Shown here: positions 37,280-45,686 of the stretch, one piece after another | Position numbering within the stretch: position 1 is the stretch's first letter | Layout: every line of letters begins with the position of its first letter | From: Mesorhizobium sp. YM1C-6-2 | GTDB taxonomy: Bacteria > Pseudomonadota > Alphaproteobacteria > Rhizobiales > Rhizobiaceae | Direction of reading: 5' to 3' | DNA: 64,000 nucleotides | NCBI RefSeq assembly: GCF_003666685.1 | Contig: NZ_RCIZ01000006.1 | Span: forward strand, 62,001 to 126,000 | Program-made: the position numbers and the translations under genes | The notes under the pieces: model-generated | The model's input: the letters and a program-made list of their open reading frames with translations, nothing else | Database searches by the model: none | What the model was told of the DNA's origin: nothing

Positions 37280-38256
37280 TGGCCTCCCTCCTCGAACATC
37301 GCATCCTCCGTCTCGACGGTGCAGCGGCCGGCGATCTCCTCCACCTTGCCGCGCAGCGTCTCGCTCCGCTCGCCGCCATAGACGCTCTCGATGACGCCTT
37401 CACGCTCCAGCGTACCGAGCATGCAGCCACAATAGCGGGTGCAGAACGTCGTGTCGCGCTGCTCCCTGCAACTCGCCTCGCAGGCCTGCAGGAAGCGCAC
37501 TTCGCGCGGCACCTCGGCTGCCGGAAAGATCTGCGAGAACAGCCAGATGCAGGCGATCAGCACCGGCTGGTGGATGAGGTAGACGGCAAGGCTGTGGCGG
37601 CCGCCGAAGGAGAGCGGCCAGGTCCATGCCGGCGTCCGCAGCCTCGCCAGCCTGGCGAACAGGCCGGTCTGCTGCGCGATCTTCGCCGCCGCGATGCCTG
37701 CCAGCACCGCCGCGAACCAGGGGAACACCGGCACGTAGTCGTTGGAGCGCGGGCGGTTTTCGGACAGCCCCGTCCACCACCACCAGGGATCGTCGAAGAA
37801 AGGCGAGCGCAGGTAATGCGGCGCGGCGATCACGGCAGCGGCGACGATCAGCGTGACCGCCGCCGGCAGGCGCAAGAAGAGAAGCCCGAGCAGGCTCGCG
37901 AGCGTGATCTGGTGCAATATGCCGAAGAAGATGAAGCCGTCCGGCACGGCGATGTAGGTGACGATCGAAATCGCCAGCGCGGCGCCCGCGACCATGGCCA
38001 GCCGCCGCCAGAAGCCGCGCCAGCGGATGCCTCTGGCGTGGCCGAGGAAGAGGCCGACGCCGACCAGGAAGAGGAAGCTCGAGGCGATGCAGCGGGCAAA
38101 AAGCTTCCAGCCGCCGATGGCAGTCATTCCCGGCGGCACATAGCCGAAGAATTCGAGATCCCAGGTGAAGTGATAGATCGCCATGGCGAGGAGCGCCGTC
38201 CCGCGGGCGATGTCGATGGCGTCGATGCGCCCCTTGGGTTGCGGCTCGTTTGTCAC
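37276..38256 (-). CDS. DUF1624/heparan-alpha-glucosaminide acetyltransferase-like membrane protein with Cys-rich tail
   Basis: About eight hydrophobic segments begin with RIDAIDIARGTALLAMAIYH, the DUF1624 signature of acyltransferase-3-like proteins. After the last helix (near residue 255) there is a soluble tail with five cysteines in a short interval (ACEASCREQRDTTFCTR followed by YCGCML) and a further cysteine near the end. No ATG fits: GTG at 38256 (MTNEPQ...) is my choice, with GTG at 38268 and TTG at 38301 as alternatives. The acyl acceptor is unknown. Confidence 0.8.
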   Translation of the reverse strand: MTNEPQPKGRIDAIDIARGTALLAMAIYHFTWDLEFFGYVPPGMTAIGGWKLFARCIASSFLFLVGVGLFLGHARGIRWRGFWRRLAMVAGAALAISIVTYIAVPDGFIFFGILHQITLASLLGLLFLRLPAAVTLIVAAAVIAAPHYLRSPFFDDPWWWWTGLSENRPRSNDYVPVFPWFAAVLAGIAAAKIAQQTGLFARLARLRTPAWTWPLSFGGRHSLAVYLIHQPVLIACIWLFSQIFPAAEVPREVRFLQACEASCREQRDTTFCTRYCGCMLGTLEREGVIESVYGGERSETLRGKVEEIAGRCTVETEDAMFEEGGQ

Positions 38257-38466
38257 GTCCGATTCCACTCTGTTGGCATGACCGTTAGCATGCCTGCGCA
38301 AGCGGCGGCAAAGCGGCGACGGCCGTCCGCGGTGCGGCGGAGCTTAGTCCAGACGCGGGCAAACGATAGCCACCCCGGTTTTGCGGCACCGGCAGGTCGC
38401 TTTCCTGCTATCTGCGCGCGCAGCCGGCTGGAACTCTCGGCGGCGCGCCATTTCTCTTCTGGTCCC

Positions 38467-39666
38467 ATGACGACCCAGGTCCGGCATCCCATCTGGTTCT
38501 TCGCCGTCCGGCCAGCCGGTGCGCGCACCTTCGCGACCCTTTACGGCCTCGAATCCTTCGCCCGCGCGTCGATCTCCTCCGTCATCCCGATCCAGGCCTA
38601 CGAGATCCTGCACAGCAAGCAGGGCGTCTCGATCCTCTATACGGTCGTCGCGCTGCTCGGCCTGTCGGTCACGCTCTTCATGCCGATGCTCATCCAGCGG
38701 TTCTCCCGCCGCTGGGTGTACACCGCCGGCGTGGTCCTGCTAGCGGTCGGCGCGCTGCTGTTCATCGTCGACACGCTCGCCGGACAGGTTCTCGGCATGC
38801 TGGCGCGGGTGATGGGATCGTCGGCGCTGGCCATCACCCTCAACCTCTACATCATGGACCACATCCGCAAGACGGAGGTCATGCAGGCCGAATCGCTGCG
38901 GATGGCCTGGTCGATGCTGGGCTGGACCGCCGGGCCGACGCTCGGCGTCTTCCTTTATTCCCGCTACGGCATCGTCGCGCCGAATCTCGTGGTCATCGGC
39001 TTCGCAAGCGTGCTGCTGGTCATGTTCTGGCGCTATCGCCTGTCCGACAATGCGCTGATCCGGCCTGGCAAGACGCGCGCCTCCAATCCGCTCGCCAATA
39101 TCGGCCGCTTCGTCGCCCAGCCCCGGCTGAGGCTTGCCTGGGTCATCGCCTTCGGCCGCTCCTGCTTCTGGACCACCTTCTTCGTCTATGCGCCGCTGCT
39201 CATGGTCGTCACCGGCGAGGGAAGTCTCGCCGGCGGCCTGCTCGTCTCGGCTGGCAACGCGATGCTTTTCTTCGCCGTCTACTGGGGCAGGGTGGGCAGG
39301 CGTTACGGCGCGCGCAACATCATGACGTTCGCCTTCTTCGCCATGACCGCCACGCTGTTTGTCGCAGCCTTTTGCGGCGAGCGCTTTCCTCTCGTCGCCG
39401 GCTTCTTCCTGCTCGGCACGGCGCTGTTCGCCATAGCGCTCGACGCGCTGGGCTCCACCGCCTTCCTGCGCGCCGTTCATGCCTACGAACGGCCGCAGAT
39501 GTCGGCCGTCTACCGCACCTATCTCGATCTTTCGGAGCTGCTGCCGCCGCTCGTCTATTCGGTGGTGCTCGCCTTCTTCGGACTCGGCGCGGTGTTCGGC
39601 ACGCTCGGCGTCTTCACCGCCTTCTGCGGCTGGCTCGTCTGGCGCTACCTGCCGAAGTCGATGTAA
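38467..39666 (+). CDS. Major facilitator superfamily transporter
   Basis: The 399-residue protein has about twelve hydrophobic segments. It starts with IWFFAVRPAGARTFATLYGLE and has a cytoplasmic basic loop in the middle (RPGKTRASNPL). The substrate cannot be deduced. The long frame upstream of 38467 is the antisense of the DUF1624 gene, and the ATG at 38467 begins the hydrophobic protein. It diverges from the DUF1624 gene and converges on the Rieske gene with a 3-nt gap. Confidence 0.88.
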   Translation: MTTQVRHPIWFFAVRPAGARTFATLYGLESFARASISSVIPIQAYEILHSKQGVSILYTVVALLGLSVTLFMPMLIQRFSRRWVYTAGVVLLAVGALLFIVDTLAGQVLGMLARVMGSSALAITLNLYIMDHIRKTEVMQAESLRMAWSMLGWTAGPTLGVFLYSRYGIVAPNLVVIGFASVLLVMFWRYRLSDNALIRPGKTRASNPLANIGRFVAQPRLRLAWVIAFGRSCFWTTFFVYAPLLMVVTGEGSLAGGLLVSAGNAMLFFAVYWGRVGRRYGARNIMTFAFFAMTATLFVAAFCGERFPLVAGFFLLGTALFAIALDALGSTAFLRAVHAYERPQMSAVYRTYLDLSELLPPLVYSVVLAFFGLGAVFGTLGVFTAFCGWLVWRYLPKSM

Positions 39667-39669
39667 CGC

Positions 39670-40833
39670 CTAAAGCGCCTCGTGCTGGGCGCGGACCCAG
39701 CGGTGGAAGCGGTGAAGGTCGTATTCCTCCGGCATCAGCACGCCCGACGAGTGCCGCCGCGAATGCAGGCCGCGCTGGTTGAGCTCGCACACTGCCGCGT
39801 CCTCCTCCAGCACCTGTCTGCCGAAGGCCACGATGTTGTCGAGGCCGGCGGGCGGGATCTCCTGCGGCGGGAACAGCCATTCGGCCGTCAGCCTGGTCTG
39901 CTCGGCCCCGAGCGGCAGCAGGCTCACCGTGCGCACATAGTCGACATGGCCGACGATGAACATCGAGGGCAGGTGCATGGCGTAGGTCTGGCCGGCCTTG
40001 CGCTCCGCCTCGGTCAGCCTCTGGAATTGGACCCCGTGCGCGCGCCCATCCTCCGACCACGTCTCGGCGCCCTCGCGCAACCGTCCGGAAAATTCCGGCG
40101 CGTCGTTGTCCGCGTGCTTCGCCCAGTCGGGATCGTCATGGCGCGCCATCAGCCCCCGCCCATAGATCGGCACCAGATGCGACAGGTGCTTGTGCACACC
40201 GGGGCAGTGCAGGCATTCGTTGAAGTTCTCCCAGAAAATCTTCCAGTTGCAATTCATCACCTTCGAGAAAACATGTCCGCTGACGAGTTCTTCCAACGGC
40301 CAGTTGGCGAGGCTCACCGACGCCTCATCGAAGGTTTCCTCGACGCTTCCCTTCGCGCGCTCATCGAGATTGACAAAGACAAAACCACGCCACTCCGACA
40401 GCGCCACCGAATAGAGCGGATAGTCGGACTTCAGGAAGCCCTCGGGCAGCGATTTCGACGGCACCCGTACGAGGTCGCCGCGCAGCGAATAGGACCATGA
40501 ATGGTAGGGGCAGGTGAGAAGCCTCGCCTTCAGCCTGCCGCTTGTCGCCTGGCAGAGCTGCGAGCCCCTGTGGCGGCAGGTGTTGTGGAAGGCCCTGAGC
40601 ACGCCGGTCTCGTCGCGCACCACCAGCACTTCCTGGGTGCCGATCGTGAAGACGCGGTATGCGAGCGGCTCGGCGATGTCGGCGGCGCGGCAGACCATGA
40701 TCCAGCGCCGGTACCAGATCGCATCGAGGTCTCGTTGATAGTCCGCCGGATCGAGATAGGCGCTGGAAGTCAGCGTCTCCTCCAGCCGGCGCAGGCCATG
40801 GTAGGGATCGTGTCCGGCGGCTTTGGGCTGCAT
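39670..40833 (-). CDS. Rieske non-heme iron oxygenase, alpha subunit
   Basis: This 387-residue oxygenase has the Rieske ligands CRHRGSQLC and CPYHSWSYS (C-x-H near residue 86, C-x2-H near 107) and a mononuclear iron motif in NFNECLHCPGVHKHL (near residue 207). Relatives act on aromatic acids or on quaternary amines (GbcA glycine betaine, CntA carnitine, stachydrine demethylases). The absence of ring-cleavage genes and the N-methyl catabolism genes later in the window favour an amine demethylase, but this is inference. No reductase partner lies alongside. Confidence 0.88.
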   Translation of the reverse strand: MQPKAAGHDPYHGLRRLEETLTSSAYLDPADYQRDLDAIWYRRWIMVCRAADIAEPLAYRVFTIGTQEVLVVRDETGVLRAFHNTCRHRGSQLCQATSGRLKARLLTCPYHSWSYSLRGDLVRVPSKSLPEGFLKSDYPLYSVALSEWRGFVFVNLDERAKGSVEETFDEASVSLANWPLEELVSGHVFSKVMNCNWKIFWENFNECLHCPGVHKHLSHLVPIYGRGLMARHDDPDWAKHADNDAPEFSGRLREGAETWSEDGRAHGVQFQRLTEAERKAGQTYAMHLPSMFIVGHVDYVRTVSLLPLGAEQTRLTAEWLFPPQEIPPAGLDNIVAFGRQVLEEDAAVCELNQRGLHSRRHSSGVLMPEEYDLHRFHRWVRAQHEAL

Positions 40834-40946
40834 CGCTGCGCTCCTTTCTCGCCAGCGGATACCCGGGCGCGCGGTTTGTCAATTCGCGGCCGCTTGCGTC
40901 GGTTTATTGGTTTGCCCGACCCGGCTTTCTCGCCTATAGTTCGCGC

Positions 40947-41112
40947 GTCGACGGTTCCGAAAGGACCAGAGGGAATGCGGTGCGGGTTTCGACCCAAAGC
41001 CGCGGCTGCCCCCGCAACTGTAAGCGGTAGTTCTTCCTTTAAGCCACTGAGGCAATGCCTCGGGAAGGTGGGGAGGGCGCCAAATCCGCGAGCCAGGAGA
41101 CCTGCCGGCGAC
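40947..41112 (+). promoter_or_regulatory. Adenosylcobalamin riboswitch
   Basis: The conserved core is visible: ggaatgcggtg (40972), gccgcggctgcccccgcaac (40999-41018), tgtaagcgg, and the B12 box agccaggagacctgcc (41091-41106). The closing stem gtcg (40947-40950)/cgac (41109-41112) sets the ends. It lies 46 nt upstream of cbtB and should repress cbtB-cbtA-cobU-cobO when cobalamin is abundant. The segment from 40834 to 40946 holds the divergent promoters. Confidence 0.95.
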
Positions 41113-41158
41113 AAGATTTTTCTCGATGCCCTCGGGTGGAGGGTGAAAGGACTTTGGA

Positions 41159-41338
41159 ATGAACGCTGCCACTATCTCGCTCGGTGCGACCGTCTCGTCC
41201 GGTTCGCGCGCGGCTCAGCTCGGCCTCGTCGCCCTGCTCGGTCTCTTCGTCGTCGGCTTCCTCGGCTTCTCGCATATGGAAGTCGTCCACAATGCCGGTC
41301 ACGACTACCGGCACTCCATGGCTTTTCCCTGCCACTGA
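41159..41338 (+). CDS. cbtB: Cobalt transporter subunit CbtB
   Basis: This 59-codon gene directly follows the B12 riboswitch. One membrane helix (AQLGLVALLGLFVVGFLGF, about residues 19-37) is followed by a His-rich tail (MEVVHNAGHDYRHSMAFPCH) typical of CbtB, the small partner of CbtA in predicted cobalt uptake. The ribosome site aaagga lies 9 nt upstream. cbtA begins 15 nt downstream. Confidence 0.93.
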   Translation: MNAATISLGATVSSGSRAAQLGLVALLGLFVVGFLGFSHMEVVHNAGHDYRHSMAFPCH

Positions 41339-41353
41339 GGAAAGGCTGACATC

Positions 41354-42127
41354 ATGAACCTGTTTCGCAACGCCGTGTTCACCGCGGCGGCCGCGGGCCT
41401 ATTGGCCGGCCTGATCCTCGCCGCTCTGCAGACCTTCGCCACCGTGCCGCTGATTCTGCAGGCCGAAACCTTCGAGAACGCCGGCGAGCCGGCCCACGAC
41501 CATGGCGCCGCGCCCACCGAGGCTACACCCGCCGAGCCAACGCCTGCCGAATCCGCCGCCGCGCCCGCCGAATCGGACCACCATGGCGACGAAGCCTGGG
41601 GGCCGGAAGACGGTTTTGAGCGTTTCGCCTACACGCTCGCCATCAATGTAGTCAGCGGCATCGGCTTCGCGCTGTTGCTGGTCGCCGCCTCCGAACTCGC
41701 CGGCGGCATCTCGAACTGGCGTCAGGGCACGTTCTGGGGTTTCGCCGGCTTTGCCATCTTCACGCTGGCGCCCGGCCTCGGCCTGCCGCCCGAACTGCCG
41801 GCCATGCCTGCGGCTGACCTCTTCGCCCGGCAGGTATGGTGGGTCGGCACGGTGGCTGCCACCGCGGCGGGCCTGGCGCTGATCGCGTTCCGCGGCAGCG
41901 CACCGCTCTCGATCCTCGGCGTTGCGCTCATCGTTCTGCCGCACATCATCGGTGCGCCGCAGCCCGAGACCCACGAATCGCCGGTTCCCGACGGCCTGCA
42001 TCATCAGTTCGTCGTCGCCGTCACGGTGACGAACCTGATCTTCTGGGTTGCGCTCGGCGGCATCGTCGGGCTGGTGCGCCAGCGCTTCCTCGGCCAGTCG
42101 GAAAATCTCGGCAAGAGCTTTGCCTGA
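41354..42127 (+). CDS. cbtA: Cobalt transporter subunit CbtA
   Basis: The 257-residue membrane protein of the CbtA family has five or six helices. Between helices 1 and 2 is a long periplasmic His/Glu/Ala/Pro-rich loop (residues about 38-85, with HDHGAA and SDHHGDEAWG) likely to bind metal. Predicted to import cobalt for B12 synthesis under riboswitch control. Its last 8 bases overlap the cobU start. Confidence 0.92.
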   Translation: MNLFRNAVFTAAAAGLLAGLILAALQTFATVPLILQAETFENAGEPAHDHGAAPTEATPAEPTPAESAAAPAESDHHGDEAWGPEDGFERFAYTLAINVVSGIGFALLLVAASELAGGISNWRQGTFWGFAGFAIFTLAPGLGLPPELPAMPAADLFARQVWWVGTVAATAAGLALIAFRGSAPLSILGVALIVLPHIIGAPQPETHESPVPDGLHHQFVVAVTVTNLIFWVALGGIVGLVRQRFLGQSENLGKSFA

Positions 42128-42641
42128 CGCTTCCGGGCAGAGCCTCACTCTTCTTCTCGGCGGCGCCCGCTCGGGCAAGAGCACGCACGCCGAGAAGCTC
42201 GCCACGGCGCTGCCGGCGCCGTGGACCTACATCGCCACGGCCCAGGCCTATGACGGCGAGATGGCGGAGCGCATCGCGCTCCACCGCTCCCGCCGCGGCG
42301 AAGGCTGGCAGACGGTCGATGCCCCGCTCGACCTCGCGCAGACTCTTGGCAGCGTGCCGGAGGGCAGGCCGGTGCTGGTCGACTGCCTGACGCTCTGGCT
42401 CTCCAACCAAATGCTTGCCGATCACGATATCGATGCGGTCTCGGCCGAACTGGAAAAGACGCTCTCTGCGCCGCGCGGGCCGTGGTTCGTCGTCTCCAAC
42501 GAGGTGGGGCTCGGCATCGTGCCGGACAATCCGCTCGGCCGGCGCTTTCGCGACGCGCAGGGACGGTTGAACCAGCGCGTGGCCTCGATTGCCGACCGGG
42601 TGCTCTTCATGGTCGCCGGTCTGCCCATGCAGGTGAAGTGA
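42120..42641 (+). CDS. cobU: Adenosylcobinamide kinase / guanylyltransferase
   Basis: This bifunctional enzyme (CobP in Pseudomonas denitrificans naming) phosphorylates adenosylcobinamide and converts it to the GDP form for nucleotide-loop assembly. The P-loop LLLGGARSGKSTHAEKLA and LVDCLTLWLSNQM are diagnostic. No ATG is suitable: TTG at 42120 gives 173 residues, the family length, and overlaps cbtA by 8 nt. The longer frame from 42048 is cbtA shadow. Confidence 0.92.
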   Translation: MPDASGQSLTLLLGGARSGKSTHAEKLATALPAPWTYIATAQAYDGEMAERIALHRSRRGEGWQTVDAPLDLAQTLGSVPEGRPVLVDCLTLWLSNQMLADHDIDAVSAELEKTLSAPRGPWFVVSNEVGLGIVPDNPLGRRFRDAQGRLNQRVASIADRVLFMVAGLPMQVK

Positions 42642-43258
42642 TGAAGCCGATCGACGACAAGGAAGAAGAACGACACCGCGCCAAGATGGCCAAGCGCAAG
42701 GCCGTGCAGGACGCCGAAGTCGCCGGCAAGACGATCCAGGAAAAAGGCCTGCTGATCGTCAACACCGGCCCCGGCAAGGGCAAGACCACCGCCGCCTTCG
42801 GCCTGGCGCTGCGCATGCTCGGCTACGGCCGCCGCGTCGGCGTCGTGCAGTTCGTGAAGGGCGCCTGGCACACCGGCGAGAAGGACGCCTTCGCGATCTT
42901 CGGCGACAGGATCGTCTGGCGCACGATGGGCGAGGGGTTCACCTGGGAGACGCAGGATCTGAAACGCGACATCGCAGCGGCCGAGGCCGCCTGGGCGAAG
43001 GCGCTGGAACTGATCGCCGATCCCACGATCAGCCTCGTCGTGCTCGACGAACTCAACATCGCGCTGCGCTACGACTATCTCGACCTCGACGCCGTGGTCG
43101 CCGCGCTGACATCCCGCCGCCCCGACCTCCACGTCGTTGTCACCGGCCGCAACGCCAAGCCCGCCTTGATCGAAGCCGCCGACCTCGTCACCGAGATGGG
43201 CGCGGTCAAACACCACTTCTCCGCCGGCGTGAAGGCGCAGAAGGGCATCGAGTTCTAA
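42641..43258 (+). CDS. cobO: Cob(I)yrinic acid a,c-diamide adenosyltransferase (CobO/BtuR type)
   Basis: The 205-residue enzyme transfers the 5'-deoxyadenosyl group from ATP to cobalt(I) corrinoid. The P-loop NTGPGKGKTTAAFG, the VVLDELNIAL strand and VVTGRNAKPALIEAADLVTEM match CobO. The ATG overlaps the cobU stop by one base. It ends the riboswitch-led operon. Confidence 0.95.
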   Translation: MKPIDDKEEERHRAKMAKRKAVQDAEVAGKTIQEKGLLIVNTGPGKGKTTAAFGLALRMLGYGRRVGVVQFVKGAWHTGEKDAFAIFGDRIVWRTMGEGFTWETQDLKRDIAAAEAAWAKALELIADPTISLVVLDELNIALRYDYLDLDAVVAALTSRRPDLHVVVTGRNAKPALIEAADLVTEMGAVKHHFSAGVKAQKGIEF

Positions 43259-43261
43259 GGA

Positions 43262-43405
43262 CTAAACGAACATCATCACGACCACCGCGCCGATCGCGAT
43301 CAGGACCAGTCCTGCAACCAGCATGGGCACCAGACTGCTGCCCTGCGAATCCCTGCCACTGGCCTGATCGGATGAAAGGATAACGGGCTGCCTCTTGTCG
43401 TTCAT
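43262..43405 (-). CDS. Small single-pass membrane protein
   Basis: A 47-codon frame from ATG at 43405 encodes a polar N-terminal half (NDKRQPVILSSDQASGRDSQ) and a hydrophobic C-terminal helix (SLVPMLVAGLVLIAIGAVVV). It is convergent with cobO (3-nt gap). A purine-rich ggggaagtgg just upstream serves as ribosome site and abuts a perfect 23-bp inverted repeat in the leader. No family is recognised; the pattern is common among small Rhizobiales membrane proteins. Confidence 0.7.
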   Translation of the reverse strand: MNDKRQPVILSSDQASGRDSQGSSLVPMLVAGLVLIAIGAVVVMMFV

Positions 43406-43415
43406 GACCACTTCC

Positions 43416-43468
43416 CCGTTCCGACAGATTAAGTGGTAAAAGAAATACCACTTAATCTGTCGGAACGG
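43416..43468. repeat. Perfect 23-bp inverted repeat with 7-nt loop
   Basis: The left arm ccgttccgacagattaagtg(gta), 43416-43438, is the exact reverse complement of 43446-43468; the loop is aaagaaa. It lies 10 nt upstream of the 47-codon gene, in its probable leader, with the end of the arm touching the ribosome site. It may be a regulatory hairpin, an operator or a tiny mobile palindrome. No T-tract suggests it is not a simple terminator. The 183 bp to 43651 show no gene. Confidence 0.85.
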
Positions 43469-43651
43469 AGGTGTGGCATAATGGTGCGGAGGCAGCTCCC
43501 CGCTTGCCATGGGAGCAGGTCGACCATCAGGCAGGACTCACGAGCGATACCACCGGTGCTTGACGCAGTCGGTCAATTAGAGCGGGCCAGGCTGCGAAAG
43601 CAGGCGTGGCGACTATAGGGGCGCCTGCGCCATGGATGCATCCCGCGTAGA

Positions 43652-44617
43652 TCAAATGACAAGCATGATGCCTAGGGCGCCCAGCGCCGCCATCAGCAGC
43701 ACGTCAGCCATCCAGAACAGTCTAAGCGCCCGCCTGATGTCGGCCGCCGTCACCTCGCGCCGCCCGCCTTCGCCCATATAGGCGTAGTCGCCCATCACGC
43801 CGCCGTAACTGCGGGGACCTGCCAGTGCGATGCCGAGCGCGCCGGCCATCGCCGCTTCCGGCCAGCCGGCATTGGGTGAGCGGTGCTTTTTCGCGTCGCG
43901 CCAGACCGCGCGCCATGCCGCGCCGGCGTCCATTCCCGGCAGGATCGCCGCCGCCGCGACGATCAAGAGCGCCGTCAGCCTGGACGCCGGCAGGTTGACC
44001 AGGTCGTCGAAGCGCGCTGCCGCCCAGCCGAACGCCTCGTGTTTCGGGGTCCGGTGGCCGATCATGGAATCGGCGGTGTTGGCCGCCTTGTAGGCAGCGC
44101 CGCCGGCGAGTCCCCCGGCCGCCATCCAGAAGGCCGGCGCCACCACGCCGTCCGAAAAATTCTCAGCCAGGCTTTCGATCGCCGCGCGCGATACTGCGGC
44201 CCGGTCGAGCTGCTCGGGGTCGCGCCCGACGATCCTCGACACGGCCTCGCGTCCCGCCTTCAGTCCGCCCGTGTCGAGCGCCGTCGCCACCGCCTCGACA
44301 TGTTCGGCGAGGCTCTTTTGCGCGAGCAGCGTTGTGCCGAGCGCCACCACGACGAAAAAGCCCAAGGCGTTGAGCAGGAGCAACCGCTCCAAGACATAGG
44401 CGACGACCGCCGGTACGCCGACGATCGCCACCAGCGCCGCGACCCCGCAAAGACGACGCATGCGGTCGCTGTCGGTCGCGCGGTTGAGCGTCCCGTCGAG
44501 ACAGGATATCAGGCGGCCGATCCAGGTGACCGGATGGCCGATCGCGGCAAACAGGCGGTCCGGATAACCGAGCTTCGCCTCGATGGCGAGCGACAGGAAG
44601 GCGATCAGGACGGACAT
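43652..44617 (-). CDS. cbiB: Adenosylcobinamide-phosphate synthase
   Basis: This integral membrane enzyme (CobD in Pseudomonas denitrificans) attaches aminopropanol phosphate to adenosylcobyric acid. The 321-residue protein begins with KLGYPDRLFAAIGHPVTWIG and has SRAAIESLAENFSDGVVAP and NTADSMIGHRTPKHEAFGWA, all strongly conserved. Its start codon (44617-44615) overlaps the cobC start codon on the other strand by two bases, so the two genes have no intergenic space. Confidence 0.95.
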   Translation of the reverse strand: MSVLIAFLSLAIEAKLGYPDRLFAAIGHPVTWIGRLISCLDGTLNRATDSDRMRRLCGVAALVAIVGVPAVVAYVLERLLLLNALGFFVVVALGTTLLAQKSLAEHVEAVATALDTGGLKAGREAVSRIVGRDPEQLDRAAVSRAAIESLAENFSDGVVAPAFWMAAGGLAGGAAYKAANTADSMIGHRTPKHEAFGWAAARFDDLVNLPASRLTALLIVAAAAILPGMDAGAAWRAVWRDAKKHRSPNAGWPEAAMAGALGIALAGPRSYGGVMGDYAYMGEGGRREVTAADIRRALRLFWMADVLLMAALGALGIMLVI

Positions 44618-45686
44618 GGACGTTCCGGCGAAGGGAATTGCGGCGGTGGCCGATCACGGCGGCAGCCTTGGCCGCGCGCGCTCGCTGTTTGCGCATGCGC
44701 CGGAGCCGTGGGTCGACCTCTCCACCGGGATCAACCCGCACTCCTATCCGCTTTTCGATCTGCCTGCCACCGCGCTGACGCGCCTGCCGGAGCCTGCCCG
44801 CGCGCACGAACTTGCAGCCGTCGCAGCGCAAGCCTACGGCGCGCCGTCGCCGCGCCATGTGGCGCTCGCGCCCGGCACGCAGATTCTTCTGCCGCGCGTG
44901 TTTTCGCTGAAAAAGCCAGGCCGCGCCGCGATCCTCGGCCCGACCTATGCCGAGCATGCCCGCACCGCCGCGCTTGCCGGGCACTCGGTCGTCGAAGTCA
45001 GCGAATTCTCCGCGCTTGCCGGCGCCGACCTTGCCGTGGTCGTCAATCCCAACAATCCGGACGGCCGCATCGTCTCCCGCGCCGACCTGCTGACGCTGAC
45101 CGAGGCCCTGCGCCGGCGCGGCGGCCTGCTGGTAGTCGACGAAGCTTTCATGGATGTCGGCCTACGGGCGGAATCGCTCTGCGCCGACGTCGGGCAGGGC
45201 GGTATCATCGTCCTGCGCTCTCTGGGAAAATTCTTTGGTCTTGCCGGCGTCCGCCTTGGCTTCGCCATCGCTTCGGAAGACATCGCGCAACGCCTCAATG
45301 CCGAGTTCGGCCCCTGGTCGGTCTCCGGCCCGGCGCTGGAATACGGCATCCGCGCGCTTGGCGACCATGCCTGGCAGGAGGATATGCGCAGTCGCCTCTC
45401 GGCGGAGGCCGCGCGGCTCGACGGGCTCCTTGCCCGGCATGGCGTGGCGATCGACGGCGGCGTCAGCCTCTTCCGGCATGTGACCACGGAGCACGCCGCA
45501 AGCCTCTTCGCGGAACTCGGCAGCCGTGGCATCCTCGTGCGCAACTTTTCCGATCGGCCGAACGAACTCCGCTTCGGCCTGCCGGGCAGCAAGGAGGAAT
45601 GGCGCCGCCTCGAGGCCGCGCTGTCGGCCTGGAGCGCCGACGCAAGCAACAGGGGAGGCGGCGTTCGCGCCGCCGCATCGCGATGA
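44616..45686 (+). CDS. cobC: Threonine-phosphate decarboxylase-like aminotransferase fold enzyme
   Basis: This PLP-dependent enzyme makes aminopropanol phosphate for the cobalamin side chain. DHGGSLGRA starts the conserved part, VVNPNNPDGRIV binds cofactor, and RSLGKFFGLAGVRLGF contains the PLP lysine. ATG at 44616 gives 356 residues. An earlier ATG at 44583 lies within cbiB antisense and adds 11 unconserved residues. It diverges from cbiB, its pathway neighbour, and overlaps the following gene by 4 nt. Confidence 0.93.
   Translation: MDVPAKGIAAVADHGGSLGRARSLFAHAPEPWVDLSTGINPHSYPLFDLPATALTRLPEPARAHELAAVAAQAYGAPSPRHVALAPGTQILLPRVFSLKKPGRAAILGPTYAEHARTAALAGHSVVEVSEFSALAGADLAVVVNPNNPDGRIVSRADLLTLTEALRRRGGLLVVDEAFMDVGLRAESLCADVGQGGIIVLRSLGKFFGLAGVRLGFAIASEDIAQRLNAEFGPWSVSGPALEYGIRALGDHAWQEDMRSRLSAEAARLDGLLARHGVAIDGGVSLFRHVTTEHAASLFAELGSRGILVRNFSDRPNELRFGLPGSKEEWRRLEAALSAWSADASNRGGGVRAAASR

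Noticed and set aside
37177-38466. Long N-terminal extension of the MFS transporter frame
   Set aside because: It is antisense to the DUF1624 gene and hydrophilic. The ATG at 38467 begins the first conserved hydrophobic segment.
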